The notes: a model not told the origin generated them from the letters alone. Counted from the first letter of the stretch, positions 49,057 through 59,883 are shown. The stretch: DNA of 64,000 nt from Sodalis praecaptivus (GCF_000517425.1 NZ_CP006569.1:806001-870000), one strand, 5' to 3'. Numbers and translations are program-made.

Positions 49057-49386
49057 TTATTCGAACTGGTTTCCCGGTCGTTCCGTTATGCGGCCCTGTT
49101 CTACCAGCGCCTGCTCAATCGTTTGCTGCAATAAACGAATGCGCTGTTCCATGTTGGCTGCATAATCCCGGGTTTTCAACCTTTCCTGCGCCAATTCGTG
49201 ACAGACGTTCAGGGCGGCGATGAAAACAAGTTGTTCCGTATTGGTGACTCTAGTTCGAACTTTCAGATCTTGCAACCGCTGATTAAGATCTTCCGCCGCC
49301 TGGTTCAACGCTTCCTGTTGCTCCGGGGGGCAATTGACCCGTAATGTACGGCCAAAAATTTGAATATCTACCGGTTGTGCGGACAT
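49057..49386 (-). CDS. zapA: Cell division protein ZapA
   Basis: 109 residues, the E. coli length. Binds FtsZ and promotes protofilament bundling at the division site. N-terminal [20 protein letters not shown] and the long C-terminal coiled coil (about 55-100: [35 protein letters not shown]) are typical. Upstream of ssrS on the same strand and divergent from ygfB across 178 bases. Confidence 0.96.
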   Translation of the reverse strand: MSAQPVDIQIFGRTLRVNCPPEQQEALNQAAEDLNQRLQDLKVRTRVTNTEQLVFIAALNVCHELAQERLKTRDYAANMEQRIRLLQQTIEQALVEQGRITERPGNQFE

Positions 49387-49564
49387 ACCACCTTCCTGCC
49401 TTTGTTACCGCGCCAACCCCGCCACTGCCGCGTAATATCGGCGAGGCGCGAAGGGGCGCAACTATAATCTATCTAAAACAGAAGTTACAAGCCCTTTCTG
49501 GTATAGCGACGGACCTTGGTGGTAGCATAACACGAACTTATCCCGCCAACATTGATGAAAGCGC

Positions 49565-50152
49565 ATGTCTAAACAAAATACATTCCCCGATTACGAAAAT
49601 TTGAACCGGCTTTTGGCAGCGCAGGCGGTGGCTTTAACCGCTGCGGAGATGCATGGGCTGCTGAGCGGGATAGTGTGTGGCGGTAACCATAACGACAGTT
49701 GGCAGGTGTTAGTGCATGAGTTGACCAACGACGGGTTGGCGTTCAGCCAAACGCTCGCCGGGCCGCTGCGCGACCTGCACCAGGCCACCGCCAGCGCGCT
49801 GGCGGATGCGTCATTCCAATTTCAGCTATTGCTGCCGGCGGACGACGACGAAGGGAATGCGCTATTCGCGCGAGTGGAGGCCCTGGCCGGCTGGGTCAAC
49901 CATTTTCTGCTCGGTCTGGGGGTGGTCCAGCCGCAGTTGGACAAGGTGCGGGGCGATGTGCGCGAGGCGATAGACGATTTGCGCAATATCGCTCAGTTGG
50001 GGTATGACGAGGACGAAGATCGCGAGGCGTTGGCGCAATCGCTGGAGGAAGTGATTGAGTATGTCCGTATGGCCGCCATCCTTTGCCATAATGATTTCAC
50101 CCGTCCGGATGACGACGCGGCGCCCACGCCGGCCGGTCCGGTATTACATTAA
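49565..50152 (+). CDS. ygfB: UPF0149 family protein YgfB
   Basis: 195 residues (E. coli 192). Helical protein of unknown function. Conserved: [48 protein letters not shown] and the acidic [32 protein letters not shown] end. Leads the ygfB-pepP-ubiH-ubiI group; pepP starts 51 bases later. Confidence 0.94.
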   Translation: MSKQNTFPDYENLNRLLAAQAVALTAAEMHGLLSGIVCGGNHNDSWQVLVHELTNDGLAFSQTLAGPLRDLHQATASALADASFQFQLLLPADDDEGNALFARVEALAGWVNHFLLGLGVVQPQLDKVRGDVREAIDDLRNIAQLGYDEDEDREALAQSLEEVIEYVRMAAILCHNDFTRPDDDAAPTPAGPVLH

Positions 50153-50203
50153 CATTAACGCCGGCCTTGCGTCGGCGTATTGGCCACGGCAAAGGAGCCG
50201 AGC

Positions 50204-51547
50204 ATGTTAACCAGGCTGGAGGGAGCGATGACACCACTAGAATATAGCCGGCGTCGTCAAGGATTGCTGGCGAAAATGGCCCCGGGAAGCGCCGCGCTGA
50301 TCTTTGCCGCCCCCGAGGCGACGCGCAGCGCCGATAGCGAGTATCCCTATCGGCAAAACAGTGATTTCTGGTATTTCACCGGCTTTAACGAGCCGCAGGC
50401 GCTGTTGATTCTGGTCAAAAGCGACCAAAGCCATCATCACAGCGTATTATTTAATCGGGTACGCGATAAAACCGCCGAAATCTGGACCGGCCGCCGCCTG
50501 GGTCAGGAGGCGGCGCCGGAGCGCCTAGGGGTTTCCCGAGCGCTCCCCTGGGACGATATCGGCAGCCAATTGCATCTGCTGCTCAACGGCCTGGACGTGG
50601 TTTATCATGCGCAAGGCGAATACGACTTTGCCGACACATTGCTGTTCAGCGCGCTGGATAAATTGCGCCGCGGCGCGCGTCAGCAATGGCAGGCGCCGGC
50701 CACGCTGGTGGATTGGCGGCCCTGGGTGCACGACATGCGGCTGATAAAATCCGAAGAGGAGCTGGCGGTGATGCGCCGCGCCTGTGAAATCACCGCTTTG
50801 GCGCATACCCGCGCCATGCAGCAATGCCGGCCCGGCATGTACGAATATCAGTTGGAAGGCGAGATCCAGCATGAATTCAATCGCCACGGCGCGCGCTTCC
50901 CGTCTTACAACACCATCGTCGGCAGCGGCGAAAACGGCTGCATTTTGCACTACACCGAAAACGCCTCCAGGATGAAAAGCGGCGATCTGGTGTTGATCGA
51001 CGCCGGCTGTGAATATCAGGGCTACGCCGGGGATATCACCCGCACCTTTCCGGTCAATGGCCGCTTCTCGCCGGAACAGCGCGCGATTTATGACCTGGTC
51101 CTGGCAATGCTTAACCGCGCCCTTGAGCTTTATGGCCCGGGGCGCAGTATTCAGGAGGTGGGTGAAGAGGCGGTGCGCATTATGGTCACCGGTCTGGTGC
51201 AACTGGGCGTCATGAAGGGAGAGGTCGAGGCGCTCATCGCCGAACAGGCGCACCGGCAATTCTTTATGCATGGCCTGAGCCACTGGCTGGGGCTTGACGT
51301 TCACGACGTCGGTAATTATGGCTCCTCAGAGCGTAGCCGGGCGCTGGAGCCGGGTATGGTGCTGACCATCGAGCCGGGTATCTATATTGCCAGCGACGCC
51401 GATGTGCCCCCCGCCTACCGCGGTATCGGCATTCGCATTGAGGACAACATCGTGATTACCGCCGCGGGTAATGAAAACCTCACCGCCTCGGTCGTCAAAG
51501 AGGCCGAGGCGATTGAAGCCCTTATGGCGGCGGCGCGCAAAGGATGA
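50204..51547 (+). CDS. pepP: Xaa-Pro aminopeptidase P
   Basis: 447 residues from the ATG at 50204, which has AAAGGAG at ideal spacing (E. coli 441; an ATG at 50228 is an alternative). Dimanganese M24 peptidase removing N-terminal residues before proline. N-terminal domain with RSADSEYPYRQNSDFWYFTGF; metal ligands in IDAGCEYQGYAGDITRTF, HGLSHWLGLDVHDVG, TIEPGIYI and GIRIEDNIVI. Its stop overlaps the ubiH start (ATGA). Confidence 0.97.
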   Translation: MLTRLEGAMTPLEYSRRRQGLLAKMAPGSAALIFAAPEATRSADSEYPYRQNSDFWYFTGFNEPQALLILVKSDQSHHHSVLFNRVRDKTAEIWTGRRLGQEAAPERLGVSRALPWDDIGSQLHLLLNGLDVVYHAQGEYDFADTLLFSALDKLRRGARQQWQAPATLVDWRPWVHDMRLIKSEEELAVMRRACEITALAHTRAMQQCRPGMYEYQLEGEIQHEFNRHGARFPSYNTIVGSGENGCILHYTENASRMKSGDLVLIDAGCEYQGYAGDITRTFPVNGRFSPEQRAIYDLVLAMLNRALELYGPGRSIQEVGEEAVRIMVTGLVQLGVMKGEVEALIAEQAHRQFFMHGLSHWLGLDVHDVGNYGSSERSRALEPGMVLTIEPGIYIASDADVPPAYRGIGIRIEDNIVITAAGNENLTASVVKEAEAIEALMAAARKG

Positions 51548-52722
51548 GTGTCACCATTATCGGCGGCGGCATGGCCGGCGCGACGTTGGCGCTGGCGCTT
51601 TCGCATCTGAGCCGCGGCACGCTGCAAATCGACCTGGTGGAGGCGCGGACGCCGGAAAGCCGCGATCATCCCGGCTTCGACGCCCGCGCTATCGCGCTGG
51701 CGCAGGGGACCTGCCGCGAGCTGACCGCCATCGGCGTCTGGCCGGCGCTGGCATCCTGCGCCACCGCCATTACCCGGGTGGAGGTGAGCGACAAAGGGCA
51801 CCTGGGTAAAGTTCAGATTGCGGCCGACGACTATCAGTTGCCGGCGCTGGGCTATGTCGTGGAGCTGCACGCGGCCGGTAAACGGCTATTCGATTTGCTG
51901 CGCCAGGCCCCCGGCGTGCGGCTGCATTGTCCGGCGACGCTCACGCGCCTCAGGCGCGAGCGCGAGGAGACGATCATTACCTTGGATAATGGCGTCGAGC
52001 TCAACGCGCAACTGGTGGTGGCGGCGGACGGCTCGCGCTCGCCGCTGGCGGCGCAATGCGGCATGCGCTGGCGGCAGCGGGATTATCAGCAAATTGCGGT
52101 TATCGCCAATATCAGCACCGCCGTGCCGCACGGCGGTGACGCTTTCGAGCGGTTTACCCCCCAGGGCCCGCTGGCGTTGCTGCCCATGTCCGGCGCGCGC
52201 AGTTCGCTGGTTTGGTGCCTGCCGGCTGCGCATGAACAGGACATTGCCGACTGGGACGAGGGGCGTTTTTGCCAAGCGTTGCAGCAGGCGTTTGGCTGGC
52301 GGCTCGGCCGGATTACCGCCGCCGGCGAGCGCCAGTGTTACCCGCTGCGGCTGCGCACGGCCGAGCGGCATATTGCCCACCGCCTGGCGCTGGTGGGTAA
52401 TGCCGCGCAAACGCTGCACCCCATTGCCGGCCAGGGGTTTAACCTGGGGCTGCGCGATGTGATGACGCTGGCGGAAACGCTGGCGCAGGCTGCGGCGCAG
52501 GGAGAGGATATCGGCGATTACGCCGTGCTATCCCGCTACCAGCGTCGTCGGCAGCCGGACCAGGCCGGTACCGTTGGCATCACCGACGGGCTGATTCATC
52601 TGTTCGCCAACCGTCACCTGCCGTTAGTGGTGGGCCGAAATCTTGGGCTGCTGGCCATGGCCCATATTCCGTCGCTGCGCGATGCGCTGGCGCGTAAAAC
52701 GCTGGGCTGGGTGGCCCGTTGA
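51544..52722 (+). CDS. ubiH: 2-octaprenyl-6-methoxyphenol hydroxylase
   Basis: 392 residues, E. coli length. FAD monooxygenase adding the C4 hydroxyl of the ubiquinone ring. N-terminal dinucleotide motif IIGGGMAGATLALAL, the middle VVAADGSRSPLA motif and the C-terminal FAD motif LVGNAAQTLHPIAGQGFNLGLRD (the Asn-Ala-Ala-Gln form is normal for UbiH). Translationally coupled to pepP and followed by its paralog ubiI after 31 bases. Confidence 0.96.
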   Translation: MSVTIIGGGMAGATLALALSHLSRGTLQIDLVEARTPESRDHPGFDARAIALAQGTCRELTAIGVWPALASCATAITRVEVSDKGHLGKVQIAADDYQLPALGYVVELHAAGKRLFDLLRQAPGVRLHCPATLTRLRREREETIITLDNGVELNAQLVVAADGSRSPLAAQCGMRWRQRDYQQIAVIANISTAVPHGGDAFERFTPQGPLALLPMSGARSSLVWCLPAAHEQDIADWDEGRFCQALQQAFGWRLGRITAAGERQCYPLRLRTAERHIAHRLALVGNAAQTLHPIAGQGFNLGLRDVMTLAETLAQAAAQGEDIGDYAVLSRYQRRRQPDQAGTVGITDGLIHLFANRHLPLVVGRNLGLLAMAHIPSLRDALARKTLGWVAR

Positions 52723-52753
52723 CCCCGACCCGCAAGCAAGGATCCATTAAGCT

Positions 52754-53971
52754 ATGCAAGCATTTGATATCGTGATTAGCGGCGGCGGCATGGTCGGCCT
52801 GGCGCTGGCCTGCGGCCTGCAGGGGACCGGATTGCGCGTGGCGGTCATCGAGCGCCAGGGGCCGGAGGCGATTCCTCCTGCCGAACAGCCGGCGTTGCGG
52901 GTTTCCGCCATCAATGCCGCCAGCCGGCGTTTGTTGCAGCATGTGCAGGTCTGGGAGGCCATCACCGCGCAGCGCGCCAATCCTTATCGGGGCATGGAAG
53001 TCTGGGAGCGGGACAGCTTCGGGCGTATCGCTTTCGACGGTGCCGGGCTGGGCTATCCGGAGCTGGGGCATATCATTGAAAATCCGGTCATTCAGCAGGC
53101 ATTATGGCGCCGCGCGGAGCAATTGGCCGAGGTAACGCTGATAGCCCCTGCCACGCTGCGCCAGGTGGCCTGGGGTGAAAATGAAGCCTTTATCACCCTT
53201 GACGACGACCGGATGCTGACCGCCCGCCTGGTCGTGGCGGCGGACGGCGCGCGCTCTTGGCTGCGGACCCATGCCGATATCCCGCTGACTTTTTGGGACT
53301 ACCAGCATCATGCGTTGGTGGCAACCGTGCGCACCGCCCGGCCTCATGGCAATATCGCCCGACAAACGTTTCACGGTGACGGCATTCTGGCGTTTTTGCC
53401 GCTAAGCGACCCGCATTTAAGCTCTATCGTCTGGTCGCTGCCGCCGTCGGTGGCGCAAGAGCGCCTGACGGCGCCCGCCGAAGCGTTCAACGCCGCGCTG
53501 GCCATGAACTTCAGTCTGGCGCTGGGGTTATGCGAGCTGCAGGGCGAACGGCAAACTTTCCCGCTCACCGGCCGCTATGCGCGTAATTTTGCCGCTCACC
53601 GCCTGGTGCTGGTAGGGGATGCCGCGCATACCGTCCATCCGCTGGCGGGGCAGGGCGTCAACCTGGGGTTCATGGATGTCGCGGAACTGTTGGGAGAAGT
53701 GCGGCGCCTGCGAAAAGCCGGCAAGGATATCGGCCATTACCCCTATCTGCGGCGCTACGAGCGCAGCCGCAAACACAGCGCCGCGCTGATGCTGGCGGGC
53801 ATGCAGGGGTTTCGCGAGCTTTTCGCCGGCCAACAGCCGCTAAAAAAATGGGTCCGCGACGCCGGTTTGCGGCTGGCGGATACGCTACCCGGCGTTAAGC
53901 CCCGCTTCATCAAACAGGCGATGGGATTGAACGATTTACCTGCCTGGTTGGCAGCCGAGCCCTTCGACTGA
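52754..53971 (+). CDS. ubiI: 2-octaprenylphenol hydroxylase UbiI (VisC)
   Basis: 405 residues (E. coli 400). FAD monooxygenase for C5 hydroxylation in ubiquinone synthesis. Motifs DIVISGGGMVGLALACGLQ, VVAADGARSWLR and VLVGDAAHTVHPLAGQGVNLGFMD are all intact. Paralog of the preceding ubiH; the GDAAHTVHP form separates the two. A clear terminator lies 52 bases after the stop. Confidence 0.96.
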   Translation: MQAFDIVISGGGMVGLALACGLQGTGLRVAVIERQGPEAIPPAEQPALRVSAINAASRRLLQHVQVWEAITAQRANPYRGMEVWERDSFGRIAFDGAGLGYPELGHIIENPVIQQALWRRAEQLAEVTLIAPATLRQVAWGENEAFITLDDDRMLTARLVVAADGARSWLRTHADIPLTFWDYQHHALVATVRTARPHGNIARQTFHGDGILAFLPLSDPHLSSIVWSLPPSVAQERLTAPAEAFNAALAMNFSLALGLCELQGERQTFPLTGRYARNFAAHRLVLVGDAAHTVHPLAGQGVNLGFMDVAELLGEVRRLRKAGKDIGHYPYLRRYERSRKHSAALMLAGMQGFRELFAGQQPLKKWVRDAGLRLADTLPGVKPRFIKQAMGLNDLPAWLAAEPFD

Positions 53972-54326
53972 ATTATTCTAATTTTACCGAAGCTTTTGGA
54001 TTATATTTTCTAATCCGATGCCTAAACCCCGCCGGGATTAAAAAAGCAGTGGCGGGGTTTTTTGTGATTAAACTTTCCTTTTACCCGTTGCGATGCCTGT
54101 TTCGTGCGCCGAAATCCGTTTTTAGGCAGCATAATATCGCGCCTGGCTTTCCTTACCTTTCACGTGGCTTTTCCTTCGGTTGATAATTTAAGTTATGGTT
54201 TCCACCGCCGTTCAATGGTAAGTTCTGCCTAAAGGTATCGTTTGCGTCAGCCCTCTTTACCCGCCCGGGCAGAGGCTTGGAGCGCTTCGGTAGTTATCTG
54301 TCTTCCCATTGAGTAAGAGAGAAAAG
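53972..54326. other. ubiI-gcvT intergenic region
   Basis: Holds the ubiI terminator and the gcvT promoter. Two CTAAT motifs (53979-53983, 54010-54014) resemble GcvA contact bases about 300 bases before gcvT, but such pentamers are frequent. I looked for a glycine riboswitch and saw none. Confidence 0.35.
54024..54063 (+). terminator. Rho-independent terminator after ubiI
   Basis: A 10-bp stem AAACCCCGCC/GGCGGGGTTT with a 17-base loop runs into a tract of six T residues. Confidence 0.85.
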
Positions 54327-55427
54327 ATGGCTCAGCAGACCCCGCTGTATGAAGAGCACCTCGCGTGCGGCGCCAAAATGGTGGATTTCCACGGCTGGAT
54401 GATGCCGCTCCACTACGGTTCCCAACTGGATGAACATCATCAGGTGCGGCGCGATGCCGGCATGTTCGACGTGTCCCATATGACCATTGTCGACTTAGCG
54501 GGGCCGCGCACCCGTGATTTTCTGCGCCATCTGCTGGCCAATGATGTCGCCAAGCTGACGGTGCCCGGTAAAGCGCTTTACACCGGCATGCTCAACGCTT
54601 CCGGCGGGGTGATAGACGATCTTATCGTCTATTTCCTTTCCGAAACCGAGTTCCGCCTGGTGGTGAATTCCGCCACCCGTGACAAAGACGTTGAGTGGGT
54701 CACTCGTCACGCCGAACGCTACCAGGTGGCGGTAACCGTGCGCGACGATCTCGCCCTGATTGCGGTGCAGGGGCCGCAGGCGCAAAACAAAACGCAGACG
54801 CTGTTCACCCCGCAACAGCGTCAGGCGGTGGCCGGAATGAAACCGTTTTTCGGCGTGCAGGCCGGTGATTTGTTCATCGCTACCACCGGCTATACTGGCG
54901 AGGCGGGCTATGAGATTGCGTTACCCGCCACGCAGGCCGCGGATTTCTGGCGGCGGCTGCTGGCGGCCGGCGTGAAGCCCTGTGGACTGGGCGCGCGCGA
55001 TACTTTGCGCCTGGAGGCGGGAATGAACCTTTACGGCCAGGAAATGGACGAAGGCATTTCTCCGCTTGCGGCCAATATGGGTTGGACCATTACCTGGCAG
55101 CCTGAGGACCGCGATTTCATCGGCCGCGAGGCGCTGGAGGCCCAGCGCGCCGCCGGCGACGGCGAGCAATTGGTCGGATTGGTGATGTCCGAAAAAGGCG
55201 TATTGCGCAATGGCCTGCCGGTCCATTTCACCGACGCCTCCGGCAACATGCAGCAAGGCATCATCACCAGCGGCTCGTTTTCGCCCACTTTGGGCGTCAG
55301 CATTGCGCTGGCGCGAGTGCCGGCCGGTATCGGCCAGCAGGCGATAGTGTTAATCCGTAACCGCGAAATGCCGGTTAAGGTCACCAAACCCGGTTTTGTG
55401 CGCGCCGGCAAAGCGGTTGCGCAATAA
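54327..55427 (+). CDS. gcvT: Glycine cleavage system T protein (aminomethyltransferase)
   Basis: 366 residues (E. coli 364). Transfers the methylene unit from aminomethyl-lipoyl GcvH to tetrahydrofolate, releasing ammonia. [44 protein letters not shown] and [21 protein letters not shown] are conserved. The start at 54327 follows GAGAGAAAAG. First gene of the gcvTHP operon, with gcvH 26 bases behind it. Confidence 0.97.
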   Translation: MAQQTPLYEEHLACGAKMVDFHGWMMPLHYGSQLDEHHQVRRDAGMFDVSHMTIVDLAGPRTRDFLRHLLANDVAKLTVPGKALYTGMLNASGGVIDDLIVYFLSETEFRLVVNSATRDKDVEWVTRHAERYQVAVTVRDDLALIAVQGPQAQNKTQTLFTPQQRQAVAGMKPFFGVQAGDLFIATTGYTGEAGYEIALPATQAADFWRRLLAAGVKPCGLGARDTLRLEAGMNLYGQEMDEGISPLAANMGWTITWQPEDRDFIGREALEAQRAAGDGEQLVGLVMSEKGVLRNGLPVHFTDASGNMQQGIITSGSFSPTLGVSIALARVPAGIGQQAIVLIRNREMPVKVTKPGFVRAGKAVAQ

Positions 55428-55453
55428 CTAACTTTGTCATAGTGAGGATGGCG

Positions 55454-55849
55454 ATGAGCAATGTGCCGACAGAATTAAAATATACCGCATCCCATGAGTG
55501 GGTGTTAAACGAAGGCGACGGCGTTTATTGTGTCGGGATTACCGAACATGCGCAGGAGCTGCTGGGCGATATGGTGTTCATGGATCTGCCGGAAGTGGGC
55601 GCCTCGTTCTCCGCCGGCGAAGATTGCGCCGTGGCGGAATCGGTAAAAGCTGCGTCGGATATCTATGCGCCCATCAGCGGCGAAATTGTGGCGGTGAACG
55701 ACGATCTCGACGGATCGCCGGAGCTGGTCAACAGCGCGCCTTATACCGATGGCTGGCTGTTTAAGATCAAAGCCGCCGATGAAAGCGAAGTGAACGAATT
55801 GCTCGACGCCGCCGCTTATCAGGCCGCCATCGACGAAGAAGACGAATAA
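55454..55849 (+). CDS. gcvH: Glycine cleavage system H protein
   Basis: 131 residues (E. coli 129). Lipoyl carrier shuttling the aminomethyl group between GcvP and GcvT. The lipoylated lysine is K65 in [15 protein letters not shown]. Start at 55454 with GAGGATGGCG before it; a second in-frame ATG four codons earlier is less well placed. The acidic C-terminus (AAIDEEDE) is normal. Confidence 0.97.
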   Translation: MSNVPTELKYTASHEWVLNEGDGVYCVGITEHAQELLGDMVFMDLPEVGASFSAGEDCAVAESVKAASDIYAPISGEIVAVNDDLDGSPELVNSAPYTDGWLFKIKAADESEVNELLDAAAYQAAIDEEDE

Positions 55850-55855
55850 CGCTGA

Positions 55856-55886
55856 CGCCCCGGCCGCGACCGCCGGGGCGCCTTTT
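55856..55886 (+). terminator. Attenuator-like hairpin between gcvH and gcvP
   Basis: A 9-bp stem CGCCCCGGC/GCCGGGGCG with a 7-base loop is followed by CCTTTT. It could stop part of the transcripts and lower gcvP relative to gcvTH. The T run is short. Confidence 0.45.
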
Positions 55887-55933
55887 GCGATTACCCTTTT
55901 CCGGTCCCATGCCCGATGCAGGAATTGTTGTCC

Positions 55934-58798
55934 ATGACCCAGACTCTCAGCCAGCTTGAACATCATGACGCCTTCATAGCCCGTCATATCGGCCCTTCCG
56001 CGCCGCAACAGGCAGCTATGCTTGCCGCCGTGGGCAGCGATTCCCTGGCGGGGCTTATTGCCCAAATCGTGCCGGCGGACATTCAGCTTGCCGCGGCGCC
56101 CGCCGTGGGCGAGCCGGCGACGGAAGCGCAGGCGCTGGCCGAGCTAAAGGCTATCGCCAGTCAGAACCAGCGCTACAAATCCTTTATCGGCATGGGCTAT
56201 AGCGCGGTGGTAACGCCGCCCGTTATTCTGCGCAATATGCTGGAAAACCCGGGCTGGTACACCGCCTACACCCCCTATCAGCCCGAGGTATCCCAGGGCC
56301 GGCTTGAAGCGCTGCTCAATTTTCAACAGTTGACGCTGGATCTGACGGGTCTGGACATCGCTTCCGCCTCGCTGCTGGATGAAGCGACTGCGGCGGCCGA
56401 AGCCATGGCGCTTGCCAAGCGCGCCAGCAAGTTGAAACAGGCCAACCGCTTTTTCGTCGCCGACGATGTGCATCCGCAAACCCTGGATGTCGTGCGCACC
56501 CGCGCCGGCACCTTCGGCTTTGAGCTGGTGATCGATAAGGCAGAGGCGGCGCTGGAGCATCCCGATCTCTTCGGCGTGTTGTTACAGCAGGTGGGCACCA
56601 CCGGCGAGCTGCATGACTACCGCGCGCTCATTGCCGAGCTCAACAGCCGCAAAATCATCAGCTGCGTGGCGGCGGATATGCTCTCACTGGTGCTGCTGGC
56701 CGCGCCCGGCGCGCAGGGGGCCGATGTGGTATTCGGTTCGTCGCAGCGTTTCGGCGTGCCGATGGGATACGGCGGCCCGCACGCGGCGTTTTTCGCCGCC
56801 CGCGATGAGATGAAGCGCGCCATGCCGGGGCGGATTATCGGTGTTTCCCGCGACGCCGCCGGCGATATCGCACTGCGCATGGCGATGCAGACGCGCGAGC
56901 AGCATATTCGCCGCGAGAAAGCGAACTCGAACATTTGTACTTCACAAGTATTGTTGGCCAATATCGCCGGCCTGTATGCGGTCTATCACGGTCCGCAGGG
57001 GCTGCAACGCATCGCGGGGCGTATTCACCGGCTGACAAAGATTCTGGCGCAGGGGCTGCGCGACGCCGGCCTGACGCTCAGGCACGATTGCTGGTTCGAT
57101 ACCCTGACCGTCGAGGTGGCCGATAAAGCGGGCGTGCTGGCGCGCGCCGATGCCGCCGGCATCAATTTGCGCAGCGACATCCACGGCGCGGTGGGCATCA
57201 CCCTTGACGAAACAACCGTGCGTGAAGATGTGCAAACCCTCTGGCAGGTGTTGACGGGCGCCACGGGCACTCTGGCAATCGATGCGCTAGACGCCGGCTG
57301 CGGCGACGTGATCCCGCAGGAGCTGCTGCGCACTACGCCAATCCTGACCCACGAGGTGTTTAACCGCTACCATAGCGAAACGGAAATGATGCGCTATATG
57401 CACCGGCTGGAGCGCAAGGATCTGGCGCTGAACCAGGCGATGATCCCGCTCGGATCCTGCACGATGAAGCTTAACGCCGCCGCCGAAATGATCCCTATCA
57501 CCTGGCCGGAATTCGCCGAGCTGCATCCGTTCTGCCCCCCGGAGCAGGCGGCGGGCTACCAGCAGATGATCGCCCAACTGTCGCGCTGGCTTATCCAACT
57601 GACCGGCTACGACGCCCTGTGCATGCAGCCGAACTCCGGCGCCCAGGGCGAATATGCCGGCCTGCTGGCGATTCGTCGTTATCATGAGAGCCGTAATCAA
57701 GGCGAGCGCCATATTTGTCTTATTCCGAGCTCGGCCCACGGTACCAACCCGGCGTCGGCGCAGATGGCCGGCATGTCGGTCACCGTGGTGGCCTGCGATA
57801 AGAATGGCAACATTGATTTGCACGATCTGCGCGCCAAGGCCGAGCAGGCAGGCGAGCAACTGTCTTGCATTATGGTGACCTATCCCTCGACCCACGGCGT
57901 CTATGAAGAAACCATCCGTGAAGTGTGCCAGATTGTCCATCAGTACGGCGGGCAGGTCTATCTGGACGGCGCCAACATGAATGCGCAGGTGGGGATCACG
58001 TCGCCGGGCTATATCGGCGCCGATGTATCGCATCTCAATTTACATAAAACCTTCTGCATTCCCCACGGCGGCGGCGGCCCGGGCATGGGCCCCATCGGTG
58101 TGAAGGCGCATCTGGCTCCGTTCGTCCCCGGTCATTCGGTGGTGGAACTGGACGGCGTTTTAACCCGCCAGGGTGCCGTCAGCGCCGCGCCGTTCGGCAG
58201 CGCATCGATCTTGCCCATCAGTTGGATGTATATCCGTATGATGGGCGCGGAAGGATTAAAACAGGCCAGCCAGGTGGCGATTCTGAACGCCAATTATATC
58301 GCCAGCCGGTTGCAGCAGGCTTATCCGGTGCTGTATACCGGACGCGACGGCCGCGTGGCCCACGAATGTATCCTGGATCTTCGACCGCTGAAAGAGGCCA
58401 CCGGCATCAGCGAAATGGATATCGCCAAACGCCTGATCGACTATGGTTTCCACGCTCCTACCATGTCTTTCCCGGTGGCCGGTACGCTGATGGTCGAGCC
58501 CACCGAGTCGGAAAGCCAGCTGGAGCTCGATCGCTTCATTGAGGCGATGCTGGCCATCCGCGCCGAAATCCAGCAGGTGGCGGACGGCATCTGGCCGGCG
58601 GACGATAACCCGCTGGTGAACGCGCCCCATACCCAGCGTGAGCTGGCCGGCGAGTGGCGCCATCCGTACGATCGGCAGGTTGCGGCGTTCCCGGCCGGAT
58701 ATGGCGATAAATACTGGCCGGCGGTGAAGCGGTTGGACGATGTTTATGGCGACCGCAATCTGTTTTGCTCCTGCGTGCCCATCGGCGATTATGCCTAA
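55934..58798 (+). CDS. gcvP: Glycine dehydrogenase (decarboxylating), P protein
   Basis: 954 residues (E. coli 957). PLP enzyme that decarboxylates glycine and loads the aminomethyl group on GcvH. The two homologous halves are complete; the PLP lysine is K705 in [18 protein letters not shown]. Other conserved parts: FIARHIGPS at the N-terminus, [29 protein letters not shown] and [15 protein letters not shown]. The ATG at 55934 is taken; a start six codons earlier is possible. Last gene of gcvTHP. Confidence 0.97.
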   Translation: MTQTLSQLEHHDAFIARHIGPSAPQQAAMLAAVGSDSLAGLIAQIVPADIQLAAAPAVGEPATEAQALAELKAIASQNQRYKSFIGMGYSAVVTPPVILRNMLENPGWYTAYTPYQPEVSQGRLEALLNFQQLTLDLTGLDIASASLLDEATAAAEAMALAKRASKLKQANRFFVADDVHPQTLDVVRTRAGTFGFELVIDKAEAALEHPDLFGVLLQQVGTTGELHDYRALIAELNSRKIISCVAADMLSLVLLAAPGAQGADVVFGSSQRFGVPMGYGGPHAAFFAARDEMKRAMPGRIIGVSRDAAGDIALRMAMQTREQHIRREKANSNICTSQVLLANIAGLYAVYHGPQGLQRIAGRIHRLTKILAQGLRDAGLTLRHDCWFDTLTVEVADKAGVLARADAAGINLRSDIHGAVGITLDETTVREDVQTLWQVLTGATGTLAIDALDAGCGDVIPQELLRTTPILTHEVFNRYHSETEMMRYMHRLERKDLALNQAMIPLGSCTMKLNAAAEMIPITWPEFAELHPFCPPEQAAGYQQMIAQLSRWLIQLTGYDALCMQPNSGAQGEYAGLLAIRRYHESRNQGERHICLIPSSAHGTNPASAQMAGMSVTVVACDKNGNIDLHDLRAKAEQAGEQLSCIMVTYPSTHGVYEETIREVCQIVHQYGGQVYLDGANMNAQVGITSPGYIGADVSHLNLHKTFCIPHGGGGPGMGPIGVKAHLAPFVPGHSVVELDGVLTRQGAVSAAPFGSASILPISWMYIRMMGAEGLKQASQVAILNANYIASRLQQAYPVLYTGRDGRVAHECILDLRPLKEATGISEMDIAKRLIDYGFHAPTMSFPVAGTLMVEPTESESQLELDRFIEAMLAIRAEIQQVADGIWPADDNPLVNAPHTQRELAGEWRHPYDRQVAAFPAGYGDKYWPAVKRLDDVYGDRNLFCSCVPIGDYA

Positions 58799-58828
58799 GC
58801 GTCACGGCTAGGCGCCGACGGGCGCCGC

Positions 58829-59012
58829 GCGCAAACCTGCCGGCATAGTGCGATTAACGTTACGCCTGTGGCCGCACCGTTTAGGCCCGCCGTAAACACC
58901 GTCAAGCGGCGCTCTGGCGGTGCGCAAACCTGCCGGCATGCTGGGTCTAACGTTACGCCCGTGGCCGCACCGTCCAGGTCCGCCGGAAACACCGTCAAGC
59001 GGCGCCCTGCGG
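58829..59012. repeat. Two tandem copies of a 93-bp repeat after gcvP
   Basis: GCAAACCTGCCGGCAT recurs at 58831 and 58924, and the following bases (TAACGTTACGCC, GTGGCCGCACCGT, AAACACCGTCAAGCGGCGC) repeat in the same order. Because 93 is a multiple of three, the minus strand has an open frame with a duplicated 31-residue segment, but no ribosome binding site or family likeness supports a gene. Confidence 0.8.
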
Positions 59013-59065
59013 TCGGTATGCCGCCGATAAACAGTGTCCCGGCGAGGATGTCGTCGGTCGCTGCG

Positions 59066-59674
59066 TTATTTTAGCCAGCCTTGCTGCTGCGCCTGCTGCA
59101 GGTGCCGGCTGAGATGCGTCCACAGCGCCGGATAGACGTCGGCGATAAACGCGTTGCGCGTCAGCACCTGTTCGAGGGTAATGCCGTTCTCGACCCAGCT
59201 CTGCCCCTGGTTGTGCAGGTTCATCAGCACCGGCATGAGCCTATCGATCATCAGGGCGAAACGGGCGCTAGGGGTTTCGCCCGCCTCATACTCCAGCCAC
59301 AATTCATGAAACTGGCGACGCTGCGGCGTCGGCAGCAGCCCGAACAGCCGCTGTGCCGCCTTTGCTTCCATCGCGTGAACCGCCTCGCGGCCCGCGAGAT
59401 CGTAAACCAGCACGTCGCCGGCGTCGATTTCGACGATGTCGTGAACCAGCGCCATCTGCGTCACGCGAGTGATATCGACGCCGTCGTCGGCATAGGGGGC
59501 CAGGGCCATCACCGCGACCGCAAAGTGCCAACTGTGCTCCGCGGTGTTCTCCTGTCGTTGGGTACCAAGTACTTTGGTGCGGCGTTGTATGCTTTTAAGC
59601 TTATCAATTTCGATTAAGAAAGCGACGACTTCGGTCAGTTCGCCGAAAGCCAGCGCGGGTGGTGTTGCAGCCAT
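59066..59674 (-). CDS. HD-domain hydrolase (HDDC2/YfbR-like)
   Basis: 202 residues from the ATG at 59674 with GGGGA upstream; two earlier in-frame ATGs are possible. The HD superfamily metal motif is seen as H in NTAEHSWHFAVAV, then ALVHDIVEIDAGD, and a later acidic helix (FALMIDRLMPVLMNLHNQG). Related proteins are 5'-deoxynucleotidases acting on dNMPs, but it is not an ortholog of E. coli YfbR by sequence, so the substrate is open. E. coli K-12 has bglA next to gcvP; here this gene takes that place. Confidence 0.8.
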   Translation of the reverse strand: MAATPPALAFGELTEVVAFLIEIDKLKSIQRRTKVLGTQRQENTAEHSWHFAVAVMALAPYADDGVDITRVTQMALVHDIVEIDAGDVLVYDLAGREAVHAMEAKAAQRLFGLLPTPQRRQFHELWLEYEAGETPSARFALMIDRLMPVLMNLHNQGQSWVENGITLEQVLTRNAFIADVYPALWTHLSRHLQQAQQQGWLK

Positions 59675-59883
59675 CAGAATCCCCGGCATAATCCAATTGA
59701 GCGGCCTAGTGTAGGCCAAATCACCCGTGAATTCGACCGGAATAGCCGCGCCCTGGACGGCGCGCCTTTACAATTTCTCACGGTTTATTTCAGCGTACAC
59801 ATGTACACCGAATAGACTGTCGATTACCCTATACACTGCGCGCGCACGGACGAACGCATCATCAAGCGGAGGTAAGATAATTT

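Noticed and set aside
54064..54326. Possible glycine riboswitch before gcvT.
   Set aside because: The conserved glycine-aptamer bases could not be found; in E. coli the operon is controlled by GcvA and GcvR instead.
58795..58998. Minus-strand open frame with a duplicated 31-residue segment.
   Set aside because: It results from the 93-bp duplication; it lacks a plausible start signal and recognisable protein features.
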